64,000 nt of DNA from Clostridium carboxidivorans P7 (GTDB lineage: Bacteria > Bacillota > Clostridia > Clostridiales > Clostridiaceae), in contig NZ_CP011803.1 of assembly GCF_001038625.1 (NCBI RefSeq), forward strand, positions 186,001 to 250,000. The letters run 5' to 3'. Positions within the stretch are counted from its first letter, which is position 1. The number at the start of each line of letters is the position of its first letter. The notes under the pieces were generated by a model that did not search any database, was not told the DNA's origin, and was given only the letters and a program-made list of their open reading frames with translations. Position numbers and translations under genes: made by a program. This document shows positions 43,362 through 53,277 of this stretch, piece after piece.

Positions 43362-44654
43362 ATGATAATGTTACTTAATGTTTTTATTATATTTTTTCTT
43401 GTTTTTATGAATGGTTTTTTTGTAGCAGCAGAATTTGCTATGGTTAAGGTTAGAAAATCAAGAATAGAAACTTTATTAGCACAAGGAAATACAGGTGCTA
43501 AGTATGCTAAAAATGTTGTTAATAATTTAAATTCCTATTTGTCAGCATGCCAATTGGGAATAACCTTAGCATCATTAGGTTTAGGCTGGATAGGAGAACC
43601 TTCAATAGCTAAAATGATTATGCCACTTTTCAAGTTGTTTAATTTATCAGAGGTTGCCATACATTCAATATCTTTTATAATAGGTTTTACCATAATAACA
43701 GCATTCCATATTGTACTTGGGGAACTTGCACCTAAATCCTTAGCAATTATAAACACTGAAAAAATAGCATTATTTACTGCGGCACCACTTATACTTTTTT
43801 TAAAAATAACTTATCCTATAATATGGCTATTTAATCATAGTACTAATGCTATATTAAGTATATTTAATGTTTCTCTTACTGAAGAACATGAAGTGGCGCA
43901 TACTGATGAAGAAATTAAACTGTTAGCAGAAGAAAGCTATAAACATGGACTAATAGATAAAACAGAACTGACCTTTGTGGATAATATTTTTGATTTTTCT
44001 GAAAAAACTGTAAAGGATATAATGATTCCAAGAACTGATATGATTTGTATTTTTAAAGAAGATTCTTTTGATGAAATTTTAGAAATGACTATGAAGGAAC
44101 AGCTAACTAGATATCCTGTTTGTGAAAACAGTAAGGACGAAGTTATAGGATTTATACATATAAAAGATTTGTATAAACAAAAAATTGAAGGAAATGAGCA
44201 AAGCATAGAAAAAATCACACGAAATATATTATCTGTACCTGAATCTACATCTATTAGCGTACTATTTAAAAAATTTAAGAAAGAAAAAGAGCATATGGCG
44301 ATAATAATTGATGAATATGGTGGTACTTCGGGATTAGTAACTATTGAGGATATTTTAGAAGAAATTGTTGGAGAAATTCAGGATGAATTTGATGAAGGAT
44401 TAGAGGAAATTCAATTACTTAATGATGGAAGTTATATTGTAGATGGTAAAGTTATTTTAGAAGATATTGAAGATATTTTGAATATTCCTATGATAACAGA
44501 AAACATTGATACTATTGGAGGGTGGTTGTATTCAAAGGTTGAATTACCACCACAAGTTGGAAATAAAATTACCTATGAAAATTATGATTTTATAATAAGT
44601 AAATGTAATGGAAAAAGAATAACTAAAATTTTAATTAAAAATGTTTCACAGTAA
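43362..44654 (+). CDS. CNNM/CorC-family membrane protein with CBS domains
   Basis: A 430-residue protein of the hemolysin C/CorC (CNNM) family, linked to Mg2+/Co2+ export or homeostasis. The DUF21 membrane domain covers residues 1-~190 (GFFVAAEFAMVKVRKSRI, LGLGWIGEPS, ELAPKSLAI). Two CBS domains lie at ~205-330 (VKDIMIPRTDMICI; EKEHMAIIIDEYGGTSG), and the CorC/HlyC C-terminal domain at ~345-425 (GSYIVDGKVILEDI). The older label hemolysin is not supported by this architecture. GAAAGGGGAAG precedes the ATG. Confidence 0.9.
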   Translation: MIMLLNVFIIFFLVFMNGFFVAAEFAMVKVRKSRIETLLAQGNTGAKYAKNVVNNLNSYLSACQLGITLASLGLGWIGEPSIAKMIMPLFKLFNLSEVAIHSISFIIGFTIITAFHIVLGELAPKSLAIINTEKIALFTAAPLILFLKITYPIIWLFNHSTNAILSIFNVSLTEEHEVAHTDEEIKLLAEESYKHGLIDKTELTFVDNIFDFSEKTVKDIMIPRTDMICIFKEDSFDEILEMTMKEQLTRYPVCENSKDEVIGFIHIKDLYKQKIEGNEQSIEKITRNILSVPESTSISVLFKKFKKEKEHMAIIIDEYGGTSGLVTIEDILEEIVGEIQDEFDEGLEEIQLLNDGSYIVDGKVILEDIEDILNIPMITENIDTIGGWLYSKVELPPQVGNKITYENYDFIISKCNGKRITKILIKNVSQ

Positions 44655-44739
44655 TAAATGTAGAAATATACTATATTTTTATATTGATTTAAAGCAAATA
44701 ATAATTTAAAATTATTAATTGTTACAAAAGGAGGTAAAT

Positions 44740-46479
44740 ATGAATATACTAAAAAAATTTATTGATTATTATAAGCCTTATAAAGGCATGTTCTTTATGG
44801 ACATGTTTTGTGCGCTTGTTTTATCAGCTATAGATTTAGCATTTCCACTTGTAGTAAGATATCTTTTAAATGATGTTTATACTTTAGTAGACAAAGCAAA
44901 ATTACTTCATTATGTAATGCTTATAGGATTAGGATTATTTTTAACTTATGTAATAAGATATTTTTGTCAATATTATATAACTTCCTGGGGACATATAATG
45001 GGAGCTAAAATGGAAGCAAATATGAGAAGTGATATATTTAATCATTTGCAAAAGCTTTCCTTTTCATATTATGACAATACAAATACAGGAAAACTAATGT
45101 CAAGAATTATTACAGATTTATTTGATATATCAGAATTAGCACATCATGGACCAGAGGATATATTTATATCCATGTTGAAAATACTTGGATCTTTTATAGT
45201 TCTTTTAAGTATTAATGCTAAAATAACTATAATATTGTTCTTTATAACTTTAGTAATGATTTATTTTTCATATTTTTATAACAAAAGAATGAAATATATA
45301 TTCAAAAAGAATAGGGAAAAAATTGCAAGTGTAAATGCTCAAATTCAGGACAGCCTTTCAGGTATAAGAGTAGTAAAGTCTTTTTCAAATGAAGGTGTTG
45401 AAAAATCAAAATTTCAAAAAGGAAATATGGAATTTTTACAAACTAAAGAGACAAGCTATTTTATAATGGGAAAGTTTTTTAGTGGAAATGGATTCTTTCA
45501 AGGAATATTATACTTAACTGTAATATTATTAGGAGGAATATTTATAAGTAATGGTGGGCTAAATGTTTCTGACTTAGTTGTTTATATACTATATATAAAT
45601 GTATTTTTAAATCCTATAGATAAACTTGTAAATTTTACTGAACAATTTCAAAGGGGAATTACAGGATTTGAGAGATTTTTAGAAGTTATGAACACTGAAC
45701 CAGATATACAGGATGAGCCTAAGGCTATTGAACTTAAAAATCCAAAGGGACAAATAGAATTTAAAAATGTATCTTTTGGATATAATGATGGCAACAATAT
45801 TTTAAATAATATAAATGTAAATATAAAAGCAGGTAAAAATATAGCGTTGGTAGGTCCTTCTGGAGGTGGGAAAACTACATTTTGCAGCCTTATACCTAGG
45901 TTTTATGAAGCTGCTCAAGGTAGCATAAATATAGATGGTATAAACATAAAAAATATAAAGCTAAAATCATTGAGAAAAGTTATAGGCATAGTTCAGCAGG
46001 ATGTATATATGTTTGCAGGATCTATAAAGGAAAACATAGCTTATGGAAAACCAGAGGCTTCTTTTGAAGAAATAGTTGAAGCAGCTAAGAGGGCTAATGC
46101 TCATGATTTTATAATGAATTTAGAGGATGGATATGATACCTATGTTGGAGAAAGAGGAGTAAAACTATCAGGAGGACAAAAACAGAGAATATCCATAGCA
46201 AGAGCTTTTTTAAAGAATCCACCTATACTCATATTAGACGAAGCAACTTCTGCACTTGATAATGAGAGTGAATATTTTATACAAAGATCTTTAGATGAAC
46301 TTTCTAAAAATAGAACTACCATAGTTATAGCGCATAGATTAAGTACTATAAAAAATGCAGATGAAATATTAGTTCTTACAGAGGATGGAATAGAAGAGTC
46401 AGGAACTCATGAACAGTTACTTAATAAAGATGGAATGTATGCTTCATTGTATAATATGCAATTTGAACAAATTTCTTAG
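44740..46479 (+). CDS. ABC exporter (fused membrane and ATPase domains)
   Basis: A 579-residue half-transporter of the MsbA/LmrA type. The membrane domain (about six helices) spans residues 1-~315. The ATPase domain follows with Walker A GPSGGGKTT, Q-loop IVQQDVYMF, signature LSGGQKQR, Walker B ILILDEATSAL and H-loop IAHRLST. It should work as a homodimer; the substrate (drug, lipid or peptide) is unknown. The start is ATG 44740 with AAAGGAGGT ahead of it; the frame is open seven codons further upstream, without a site. Confidence 0.92.
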   Translation: MNILKKFIDYYKPYKGMFFMDMFCALVLSAIDLAFPLVVRYLLNDVYTLVDKAKLLHYVMLIGLGLFLTYVIRYFCQYYITSWGHIMGAKMEANMRSDIFNHLQKLSFSYYDNTNTGKLMSRIITDLFDISELAHHGPEDIFISMLKILGSFIVLLSINAKITIILFFITLVMIYFSYFYNKRMKYIFKKNREKIASVNAQIQDSLSGIRVVKSFSNEGVEKSKFQKGNMEFLQTKETSYFIMGKFFSGNGFFQGILYLTVILLGGIFISNGGLNVSDLVVYILYINVFLNPIDKLVNFTEQFQRGITGFERFLEVMNTEPDIQDEPKAIELKNPKGQIEFKNVSFGYNDGNNILNNINVNIKAGKNIALVGPSGGGKTTFCSLIPRFYEAAQGSINIDGINIKNIKLKSLRKVIGIVQQDVYMFAGSIKENIAYGKPEASFEEIVEAAKRANAHDFIMNLEDGYDTYVGERGVKLSGGQKQRISIARAFLKNPPILILDEATSALDNESEYFIQRSLDELSKNRTTIVIAHRLSTIKNADEILVLTEDGIEESGTHEQLLNKDGMYASLYNMQFEQIS

Positions 46480-46523
46480 TGAAATAATGTAATTATGATA
46501 TATAACGATATAAATATATTGAG

Positions 46524-46560
46524 GTAGCAAGTTGAATTTTTATTTAACTTGCTATTTTAA
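46524..46560 (+). terminator. Terminator after the ABC exporter gene
   Basis: A 9-bp stem TAGCAAGTT / AACTTGCTA around a 12-base loop, followed by TTTTAAT. Confidence 0.78.
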
Positions 46561-46620
46561 TATATATTTGTATTATCAATCATATTTTATTATTATTAAA
46601 ATAAAAGGGAGATGGTATAT

Positions 46621-47094
46621 ATGATAATGGTTAATATACCTGGATATAAAAGCATTGAAATAGAAAATGTTGTGTTTGATTTTAATGGTACTATTGCTGA
46701 AGATGGTATTTTGCTTAATGAAGTAAAAGAAAAGATAAAAGAATTAAAAAATAAAGAAATTAATATTTTTATCGTTACATCAGATACTTACGGCACTGTA
46801 ATTGAACAATGTAAAAATTTGCCTGTGAAGGTACAGGTCTTTAATAAGGAGAACGCATCACAAGATAAAAAGAAAATAGTTGACAAACTTGGCTGCAGCA
46901 TAACTGCTGCAATTGGTAATGGAAGAAATGATGTAGAAATGTTTAAAAATAGTGTTATGTCTGTTGCAGTTATAGGAAGAGAAGGATGTTTTGCTAAAGC
47001 TGCATTTGAAGCTGATATTATAGTAAATAATCCAATAGATGCCATAGATTTATTAATAAAACATAGTAGAATTAAAGCTACGCTTAGAACATAA
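46621..47094 (+). CDS. HAD-superfamily protein, soluble P-type-ATPase-like
   Basis: A 157-residue HAD-fold protein. Motif I is present as VVFDFNGTIAEDG (Asp nucleophile; Asn takes the place of the second Asp found in phosphatases). Motif II is in FIVTSDT. The C-terminal GNGRNDVEMF corresponds to the GDGxND of P-type ATPases and Cof-like phosphatases. This corresponds to the group called soluble P-type ATPase (COG4087-like); the function is unknown. The start is ATG 46621, nine bases after AGGGAGA. A terminator follows. Confidence 0.78.
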   Translation: MIMVNIPGYKSIEIENVVFDFNGTIAEDGILLNEVKEKIKELKNKEINIFIVTSDTYGTVIEQCKNLPVKVQVFNKENASQDKKKIVDKLGCSITAAIGNGRNDVEMFKNSVMSVAVIGREGCFAKAAFEADIIVNNPIDAIDLLIKHSRIKATLRT

Positions 47095-47171
47095 TAGTGA
47101 GCTCATTTTATAAATACTCTGTTATGATAATTATGTTACAAATTCCTAAATTATAAATTAAAAAAATTACT

Positions 47172-47219
47172 AAAGTCAGTTAGGATAGTTTTAATGATTA
47201 TTTTAACTGACTTTTTTAT
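47172..47219 (+). terminator. Terminator after the HAD gene
   Basis: AAGTCAGTTA / TTAACTGACTT stem with a long AT-rich loop, followed by TTTTTATA. Confidence 0.75.
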
Positions 47220-47407
47220 ATTGTTACATTAAATAAAAATTTAATATAGCAATGTTAACAAACTTTAAACATTAATTGAACATTAAATTAACATATATGA
47301 TGCTTATAATTTTAGTATTCTTTTAAGTGCTTTATTTTGTGGATTACATTGGACTTAAAGGATTTTTTTTCCTTGTATTTAAGTGTAAAGAATAAAGTAA
47401 AAATATG

Positions 47408-47459
47408 TTGACGATAGTAATATTTAGGATTACAATAACTTTATTGAACGCTCGATGAA
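47408..47459 (+). promoter_or_regulatory. TetR gene promoter and candidate operator
   Basis: TTGACG (47408-47413), exactly 17 bp, TACAAT (47431-47436). Over the predicted start lies the imperfect palindrome TTGAACGCTCGATGAA (47444-47459), of the size and type bound by TetR proteins, suggesting self-repression. Confidence 0.6.
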
Positions 47460-47475
47460 TAAAATGGAGGAGAGT

Positions 47476-48102
47476 ATGAGTAGTAGAAAAAAAATGACCA
47501 GTAGAGAATTGCAAGCTATTGAAAGAAAACAACAATTGCTTAAAACATCTAAAAAATTGTTTGCACAAAATGGTTATTGTAGTACATCTGTTCGATCTAT
47601 TACTAAAAGTATAGGAATGGCCGATGGACTAATTTATCACTATTTTCCTAATGGTAAAATGCAAATCTTAAAAAGTCTGTTTAAGGAAGGAAATGAAACT
47701 TTAGACAAGCATTTATGTGAAACACTAAAAGGAATAAAAGATGAAATGACATTGAGAGAAGTAATGATTTATTTAGGTAATAATTTTAAAGAAAATTATA
47801 GAAAAGATGATGAATTTGCATCTATTATTTTTCGTGAAAAAGATTTATTAGAAGATGATGATGTTGATTTCCTTTCAGAAATTTTTAAGAAACAGCTTAA
47901 CATATTAGCAGACTTTTTCAAAAAAAGAGCTGAAAAAGGTGAAATGAAAAAGTTGGATTTTGAAATGGTAGCATATCAATTTATGAGTACTATTATAACT
48001 TTGGTTATGATGGAGTATATGGGAATTCATCATATATGTGAACAAAATGATGTTGATGACATAGAAAAAGTAGTAGATTTTATGTTGAATTTGTGGGTGT
48101 GA
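47476..48102 (+). CDS. TetR-family transcription repressor
   Basis: A 208-residue regulator. The N-terminal HTH (residues ~15-65) has the TetR signature FAQNGYCSTSVRSITKSIGMADGLIYHYF. The C-terminal half is the variable ligand domain. I place the start at ATG 47476 because GGAGGAG is directly ahead; an ATG at 47455 is in the operator. It sits 297 bp upstream of the RND pump genes on the same strand and probably controls them; that is inference. Confidence 0.88.
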   Translation: MSSRKKMTSRELQAIERKQQLLKTSKKLFAQNGYCSTSVRSITKSIGMADGLIYHYFPNGKMQILKSLFKEGNETLDKHLCETLKGIKDEMTLREVMIYLGNNFKENYRKDDEFASIIFREKDLLEDDDVDFLSEIFKKQLNILADFFKKRAEKGEMKKLDFEMVAYQFMSTIITLVMMEYMGIHHICEQNDVDDIEKVVDFMLNLWV

Positions 48103-48399
48103 TCATGAGTTCAATTAGGTATCAATAAATTAAATATGTGACAAAAGTCATAGTGATTTTTATAACTAAAGTAACTATAATTAAGACAGCTTGTAGACTA
48201 ATATATTCATGTAAATATGACTAAATTATACAAAGTAGTAAAAGTTAGAAATATAAAATGATTAATTTAGGGCTATCTATGTATTATGAATGTTAATAAT
48301 GGATTTATGGGGGTGATTATGTAAAAGTTTTTTAACTCAGTAGTATTTGAATTTAGATATACTAAAGATTATAGTAAAGATTGTTAATGGAGGTAAAGC
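48103..48399. other. 297-bp gap before the RND pump gene
   Basis: AT-rich; GGAGGT is the ribosome site of the pump gene. I see no second copy of the TetR operator and no confident promoter. Confidence 0.45.
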
Positions 48400-51300
48400 A
48401 TGAGTGTAACTGAAATATCAGTAAAAAGACCAACTGCAGTGTGGATGGCTGTAGTATTAATACTTGCACTAGGTGTATTTGGTTATAAAAGCATGGGATC
48501 AAGCTTATTACCAGATATGAATATGCCTATTTTATCAATAATGACAACATATAATGGTGCAAGTGCTGAAGATATAAAGAAAGATATTGTTAAGCCTATA
48601 GAAGATTCAGTATCAGGAATAAGCGGCGTTGACACTATTAGTTCCACTTCCCAAGAAGGAAGCGGTTCTGTTATGATAAAATTTAAGTCAAGTGCTAATA
48701 TGAATACGGCATACCTAGATGTGCAGAAAGCTATGGACAATGCATCTAGAAGACTTCCTAAAGATGCTGACAAACCGACTATATTTAAAATGGATACTAA
48801 TGCTATTCCAATTCTAGTAGTTTCATTAAATGGAAATGCTAATTCTGATGAATTGTATAATGAAGGGGATACATTAAAGCAAAAATTAGAAAAAATACCT
48901 GGTGTAGGACAGGTTAGTATAATGGGCGCACAAAAGAAAGAGCTGGTTATAAGAATTGATAAAACTGCTATGGAGTATTATGGAGTTAGCACGAATACCA
49001 TATCCAGTAAAATTCAAGCAGCTAATACAACTGTACCAGCAGGACAAATTAAGCAGGATAATATGAATCAATCAGTTAGAGTTATTGGACAATTTAATAA
49101 TATAGATTCTGTAAAAAATATGTTAATCCCTACAACGGCTGGCGGAACTGTACGTCTTGGTGATATTGCTAAAGTAAGCCTAGAAGCTCCTGAAGATACA
49201 TCAATAATGAGATATAAGGGAAAGAAAACTTTGGCAGTTGTAATTAGCAAGCAAAGTGATGCTAATGTAGTAGAAGTAGCAGATACTGTAAAGAAAGAAT
49301 TGCAATCAATGAAAAAAGATATTCCAAGTGGAATTAATATGGATATTGCAATGGATACTACTACTTTTATTACTTCTTCATTGGTTCAAATAAAGCACAA
49401 TCTTATTGAAGGAATTATAACTACTGCAATAGTGCTTTATTTATTCTTCCGTAGTTTACGTTCTTCTTTAGTTGTTTTAGTTGCAATACCTACATCACTT
49501 ATAGCTACTTTCTTTATGATGTATGAATTGCATTTTTCAATGAATATGCTGTCTATGATGGGATTATCCCTTGTTGTAGGTACTCTGGTGGATGACTCTA
49601 TAGTTGTAATAGAAAATATACAGAGGCATTTTGATATGGGAAAACCTCCTATAGAGGCAGCTATTGGTGGTCGTAAAGAAGTAGGACTAGCAGCTATAGC
49701 AATAAGTTTTTGTGATATGGTTGTATTTGCACCTATTTCACTTATGTCTGGACAAATAGGTCAGATGTTCAAAGAATTTGGTCTAACTATAGTTGTAGCT
49801 ACAGTATTTTCGCTTATAGTATCATTTACAGTAACTCCAATGCTGTCAGCACGTTTACTTAAGAAGACAGAAGAAAGTACTAAAGAAAAAAGTGGATTAT
49901 TTACTAAATCAATAGAAATTTATAGAGGTTTAATTATAAAATCATTACATCATAGAGGAAAAGTTGTAATTGCTTTTATTATAGGATTGATATTTAGTGT
50001 GGCTCTTATCCCAATGGGATTAGTAAAATTGGAAAATATGCCAAAGTACGACCAAAGTGAATTTACTATTGATATAAAACTATCAGCTGGAGCTACATTA
50101 AAGCAAACAGATGAAAAAGTGGCACAAGTAGAAAATTATTTAAATGGACTAAAAGAGGTAAAAAGCTACTATTCATCAATTGGAGCAAGTGGACGAAACT
50201 CCCAAGCAGCTTCAGGACAAATTACTGTTAACTTAGTTCCAAAGGATAAGCGTAAAAAAGGCCAAACTGAACTTGTAAGTCAAGTTCGTGATTTTGGAAG
50301 TAAAAATTTGACTGGAGTAGACTTTAATGTATCAGAATCAGAAAGTGGTTCAAGTGGTGCTAGTAAGCCAATTGCTATTGAGATAAAAGGTAGTAATTCA
50401 GATACCATAAAGGAATTGTCAAAAGAGGTTGAAGATATAATAAAGAAGGTTCCAGGTGTTACAGATATTGGAAGCTCGGCTGAGCAAACAGATAATGAAA
50501 TTAAGGTAAATATAGATAATCTTGCTGCTTCTCAATATGGTCTTTCTACTTCAGATATAGGAAGTACTATTAGAGTAGCATTAGCAGGCAGCAGTGCAGG
50601 AACATATAGAGCAAATGATAATGAAAATGACATAACTCTTAAGTTCATGGATGGACAAATAAAAAGTGTTGAAGATATAAAGAATATGAAAATAGCAAAT
50701 CAATCAGGTCAGCAAATAGCAGTAAGTCAGGTTGCTACTGTTGAAAAAGCAGATACTAAACAATCAATATCAAGGGAAGATAAACAGGACATAGTTACTG
50801 TTAGTGCTAACATTGCTCAAGGAAAATCCTTGGGAGAAGTATCAAAGGCTATTGACAGTAAATTAAAAGCAACTACAATACCTTCAGGTTATACTGTAAG
50901 CTTTGGTGGAGATAGAAAAAGTATGGATGATTCATTTTCATCTCTTGGAAAAGCTTTAGCAGCTTCGGTAGCTCTTGTTTATATGATACTGGTAGTACTT
51001 TATCAATCATATTTGACTCCAGCTATAAGAATGTTGTCCTTGCCTTCAGCTATAATGGGAGCACTTATTGCATTGGCACTAACAGGGCAAAGTATAAATA
51101 CAATGTCGTTTATTGGTATAATCATGCTTGAAGGATTGTCGTCTAAAAATGGTACATTGCTTATAGATTATACTAATACTCTTATGGATAGAGGAATGAG
51201 TTTAAGAGAGGCTCTTGTAGAATCAGCAATTACCAGATTGAGACCTATAGTAATGACTACATCTACAATAATAGTTTCAATGCTTCCAGTTGCACTATCT

Positions 51301-51486
51301 CTTGGAGAAGGTGCTGAATTGAAAAAGAGTATGGGCATAGTAATAATAGGTGGTATGCTTATGTCAACGGTACTTACCCTTTTTGTAATACCAGTAGTTT
51401 ACACATTAATGGAAGATTTTAAGAACTTTATTTTCAGAAAAAGAAAATCTAAGAATGTAGGGGGTAGAGGACAGTATGAAGTTTAA
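48400..51486 (+). CDS. RND-superfamily efflux pump (AcrB/SwrC type)
   Basis: A 1028-residue RND permease with 12 membrane helices and two large outside domains (after helices 1 and 7). The proton-relay acidic pair is present (GTLVDDSIVVIENI, helix 4), as is the helix 10 Lys in SSKNGTLLIDY. N-terminal ISVKRPTAVWM is typical. Gram-positive members such as SwrC export surfactants or drugs without an outer-membrane partner. Its last bases overlap the start of the adaptor gene by 11 nt. Gene order (pump then adaptor) is the reverse of the usual acrAB order. Confidence 0.92.
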   Translation: MSVTEISVKRPTAVWMAVVLILALGVFGYKSMGSSLLPDMNMPILSIMTTYNGASAEDIKKDIVKPIEDSVSGISGVDTISSTSQEGSGSVMIKFKSSANMNTAYLDVQKAMDNASRRLPKDADKPTIFKMDTNAIPILVVSLNGNANSDELYNEGDTLKQKLEKIPGVGQVSIMGAQKKELVIRIDKTAMEYYGVSTNTISSKIQAANTTVPAGQIKQDNMNQSVRVIGQFNNIDSVKNMLIPTTAGGTVRLGDIAKVSLEAPEDTSIMRYKGKKTLAVVISKQSDANVVEVADTVKKELQSMKKDIPSGINMDIAMDTTTFITSSLVQIKHNLIEGIITTAIVLYLFFRSLRSSLVVLVAIPTSLIATFFMMYELHFSMNMLSMMGLSLVVGTLVDDSIVVIENIQRHFDMGKPPIEAAIGGRKEVGLAAIAISFCDMVVFAPISLMSGQIGQMFKEFGLTIVVATVFSLIVSFTVTPMLSARLLKKTEESTKEKSGLFTKSIEIYRGLIIKSLHHRGKVVIAFIIGLIFSVALIPMGLVKLENMPKYDQSEFTIDIKLSAGATLKQTDEKVAQVENYLNGLKEVKSYYSSIGASGRNSQAASGQITVNLVPKDKRKKGQTELVSQVRDFGSKNLTGVDFNVSESESGSSGASKPIAIEIKGSNSDTIKELSKEVEDIIKKVPGVTDIGSSAEQTDNEIKVNIDNLAASQYGLSTSDIGSTIRVALAGSSAGTYRANDNENDITLKFMDGQIKSVEDIKNMKIANQSGQQIAVSQVATVEKADTKQSISREDKQDIVTVSANIAQGKSLGEVSKAIDSKLKATTIPSGYTVSFGGDRKSMDDSFSSLGKALAASVALVYMILVVLYQSYLTPAIRMLSLPSAIMGALIALALTGQSINTMSFIGIIMLEGLSSKNGTLLIDYTNTLMDRGMSLREALVESAITRLRPIVMTTSTIIVSMLPVALSLGEGAELKKSMGIVIIGGMLMSTVLTLFVIPVVYTLMEDFKNFIFRKRKSKNVGGRGQYEV

Positions 51487-52762
51487 AGGTATTAAATTTA
51501 ACGCTGCTAAGTTAAAAAGCTTACTAAAGAAAAGAAATATAATAATACTTGTAGTTTTGATAGTTGTTGTAGCAGTAGGTTCCCGGTTTCTAGGTAAAGG
51601 TAATAAAAAAGTACCAATAAAGCAGAATGTTAAAAACGTAAAAACAGAAAAAATAAAAGTTAGTTCAATATCTTCTGATGTTCAGTATGCATCAGCTTTA
51701 AAACCTATAAAACAGGTAGAGGTTTTGCCAAAAGGCAGTGGTAAAGTTGCCAGTGTAAATGTTAATGTTGGAGATAAGGTTACAGCTGGACAAACATTAT
51801 TTACATTGGATACTTCAGAGCTTAGAGCTACTCTTCAGCAGCAGCAGGCAATGGTGGATTCTGCAAATGCTAAGTTACAACAAACAGGTGGTTCAAATTA
51901 TCAAAAGCAATTAACAAGCTATGAGCAAGATCTTACTAGCAAACAAATAAAATGTAATGCTGCACAAAGAGATTATGACAATTACCAAAGGTTGTATAGT
52001 ACAGGAGCTGTATCAAAAAATGATTTTGATCAGAAGGCAGATACATTCAAGACTGCCAGTGCGGATCTACAAACATCACAACAAAATTTAAATTTGTTCG
52101 AGAATCAAATAGGAGCTCAAGATACTAGGGTTGCAGCAGCTGCTGTTACACAAGCACAAGCAGGTGTGAGCACAGCACAAATACAAATAAACAACGCTAC
52201 AGTTACAGCGCCAATTTCAGGAGTTGTATCTGTAAAAAATGTTGAAGTAGGTCAAATTTCAGGTGGACAATCTGGTTCAGTTACTATCATAGATTCAAGC
52301 AGTTTAAATGCAGAAATAAATGTTCCAGATAAAATAATTGGAAAAATCCAAGTAGGACAATCAGTTCCTGTAATAATAACTGCATTAGATGATAAAGAAA
52401 TAAAAGGTACAATAGATAATATAAGTCCTAATACTAATTCAAAGGATAACTCTTATACTGTGAAAGTTAAGATTGATAATGCAAGTGGTGAATTAAAAGC
52501 TGGTATGTTTACTAAAGTATCATTACAGGCTGAAAATAAGAGCAATGTATTAATTGTTCCAAATCAAGCCGTAAAGGTAGAAAATGGTGTAAATTACATT
52601 TATGAAGTTAAAAATGGAAAGATAAAAAAGACAGCTGTCACTACTGGAATTTCAAATGATAAATCAATTGAAGTATTAGGTAATGTAAAATCAGATGATG
52701 ATATAATCACAGAAGGTCAAAGCTTATTAAGTGATGGAGAAAAAGTTAATATAGTTAAATAA
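51476..52762 (+). CDS. RND pump membrane-fusion (HlyD/AcrA-like) adaptor
   Basis: A 428-residue adaptor with an N-terminal membrane anchor (NIIILVVLIVVVAVGSRFL, ~residues 22-40). It then has the lipoyl-like half-motif GKVASVNVNVGDKVTAGQ. A Gln-rich coiled-coil hairpin follows (~residues 105-225). The second lipoyl half ATVTAPISGVVSVKNVEVGQ comes next, then a barrel domain and a C-terminal membrane-proximal domain (LIVPNQAVKVENGVNYIY). It starts inside the last codons of the pump gene, so the two are translationally coupled. No outer-membrane channel is present, as expected. Confidence 0.9.
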   Translation: MKFKGIKFNAAKLKSLLKKRNIIILVVLIVVVAVGSRFLGKGNKKVPIKQNVKNVKTEKIKVSSISSDVQYASALKPIKQVEVLPKGSGKVASVNVNVGDKVTAGQTLFTLDTSELRATLQQQQAMVDSANAKLQQTGGSNYQKQLTSYEQDLTSKQIKCNAAQRDYDNYQRLYSTGAVSKNDFDQKADTFKTASADLQTSQQNLNLFENQIGAQDTRVAAAAVTQAQAGVSTAQIQINNATVTAPISGVVSVKNVEVGQISGGQSGSVTIIDSSSLNAEINVPDKIIGKIQVGQSVPVIITALDDKEIKGTIDNISPNTNSKDNSYTVKVKIDNASGELKAGMFTKVSLQAENKSNVLIVPNQAVKVENGVNYIYEVKNGKIKKTAVTTGISNDKSIEVLGNVKSDDDIITEGQSLLSDGEKVNIVK

Positions 52763-52791
52763 GATTTTATTTCATAAACGATGTTAAAATT

Positions 52792-52834
52792 AGATCCTCT
52801 AATAATAATGGTATTATTATTAGGGGGTCTTTTA
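52792..52834 (+). terminator. Terminator after the RND adaptor gene
   Basis: AGATCCTCTAATAATAAT / ATTATTATTAGGGGGTCT (with G-T pairs) around GGT, followed by TTTATATTTT. Confidence 0.88.
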
Positions 52835-52872
52835 TATTTTAAGAAAAATAGTTATCTAATTTTAAAATATTA

Positions 52873-52901
52873 TTGACATTTGAATTCGTATATCGTAATA
52901 T
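52873..52901 (+). promoter_or_regulatory. Promoter of the ArsR-CoADR operon
   Basis: TTGACA (52873-52878), 17 bp, TAATAT (52896-52901). The spacer and -10 region hold an imperfect inverted repeat ATTCGTATATCGTAAT (52884-52899), the likely site for the ArsR-type repressor encoded just downstream. Confidence 0.65.
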
Positions 52902-52968
52902 ATAAATATAGTAATTAATGAATATGAAAATAGATGATAGTTAAACTTAATAATGGAGGTAAAAATAT

Positions 52969-53256
52969 ATGGATATGGATAAAGATTTTTCTAAGTACAA
53001 TGAATCAGCAGAATTATTAAAAGTACTAGCACATCCTGTTAGATTATGTATAGTTAAAGGTCTGCTGGAAAATGGCGGATGTAATGTTAGTCATATGCAA
53101 GATTGTTTGCAAGTGCCTCAATCCACTATATCCCAGCATTTACAAAAGCTTAGAGCAGTAGGAATTGTGGAAGGGAAAAGAAATGGTCTTGAGATTTATT
53201 ACAGCGTTTCTAATGAAAAGGCTGTAAGATTAATAAAAGAATTATTTAAAAACTAA
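52969..53256 (+). CDS. ArsR-family repressor, persulfide-sensor type
   Basis: A 95-residue winged-HTH regulator with LKVLAHPVRLCIVKGLL at the start and the recognition helix VPQSTISQHLQKLRAVGIV. Cysteines are at 27, 38 and 46; there is no C-terminal Cys like that of SqrR. Because it leads an operon for CoA-persulfide/rhodanese chemistry, sensing of sulfane sulfur is likely, as in BigR/SqrR. The missing C-terminal Cys is the main reason for doubt. AATGGAGGT lies nine bases before the ATG. The next gene follows after 21 bp. Confidence 0.85.
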   Translation: MDMDKDFSKYNESAELLKVLAHPVRLCIVKGLLENGGCNVSHMQDCLQVPQSTISQHLQKLRAVGIVEGKRNGLEIYYSVSNEKAVRLIKELFKN

Positions 53257-53277
53257 AATATTGAGGAGGTAATTTGT

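Larger units (their letters stand above)
47095..47475. other. 381-bp gap between the HAD and TetR genes
   Basis: It holds the HAD terminator, AT-rich sequence, and the TetR promoter/operator at its right end. Nothing else is seen. Confidence 0.55.

Noticed and set aside
43362-44654. Hemolysin
   Set aside because: The DUF21-CBS-CorC architecture is that of an ion-homeostasis membrane protein; the hemolysin name is a historical label.
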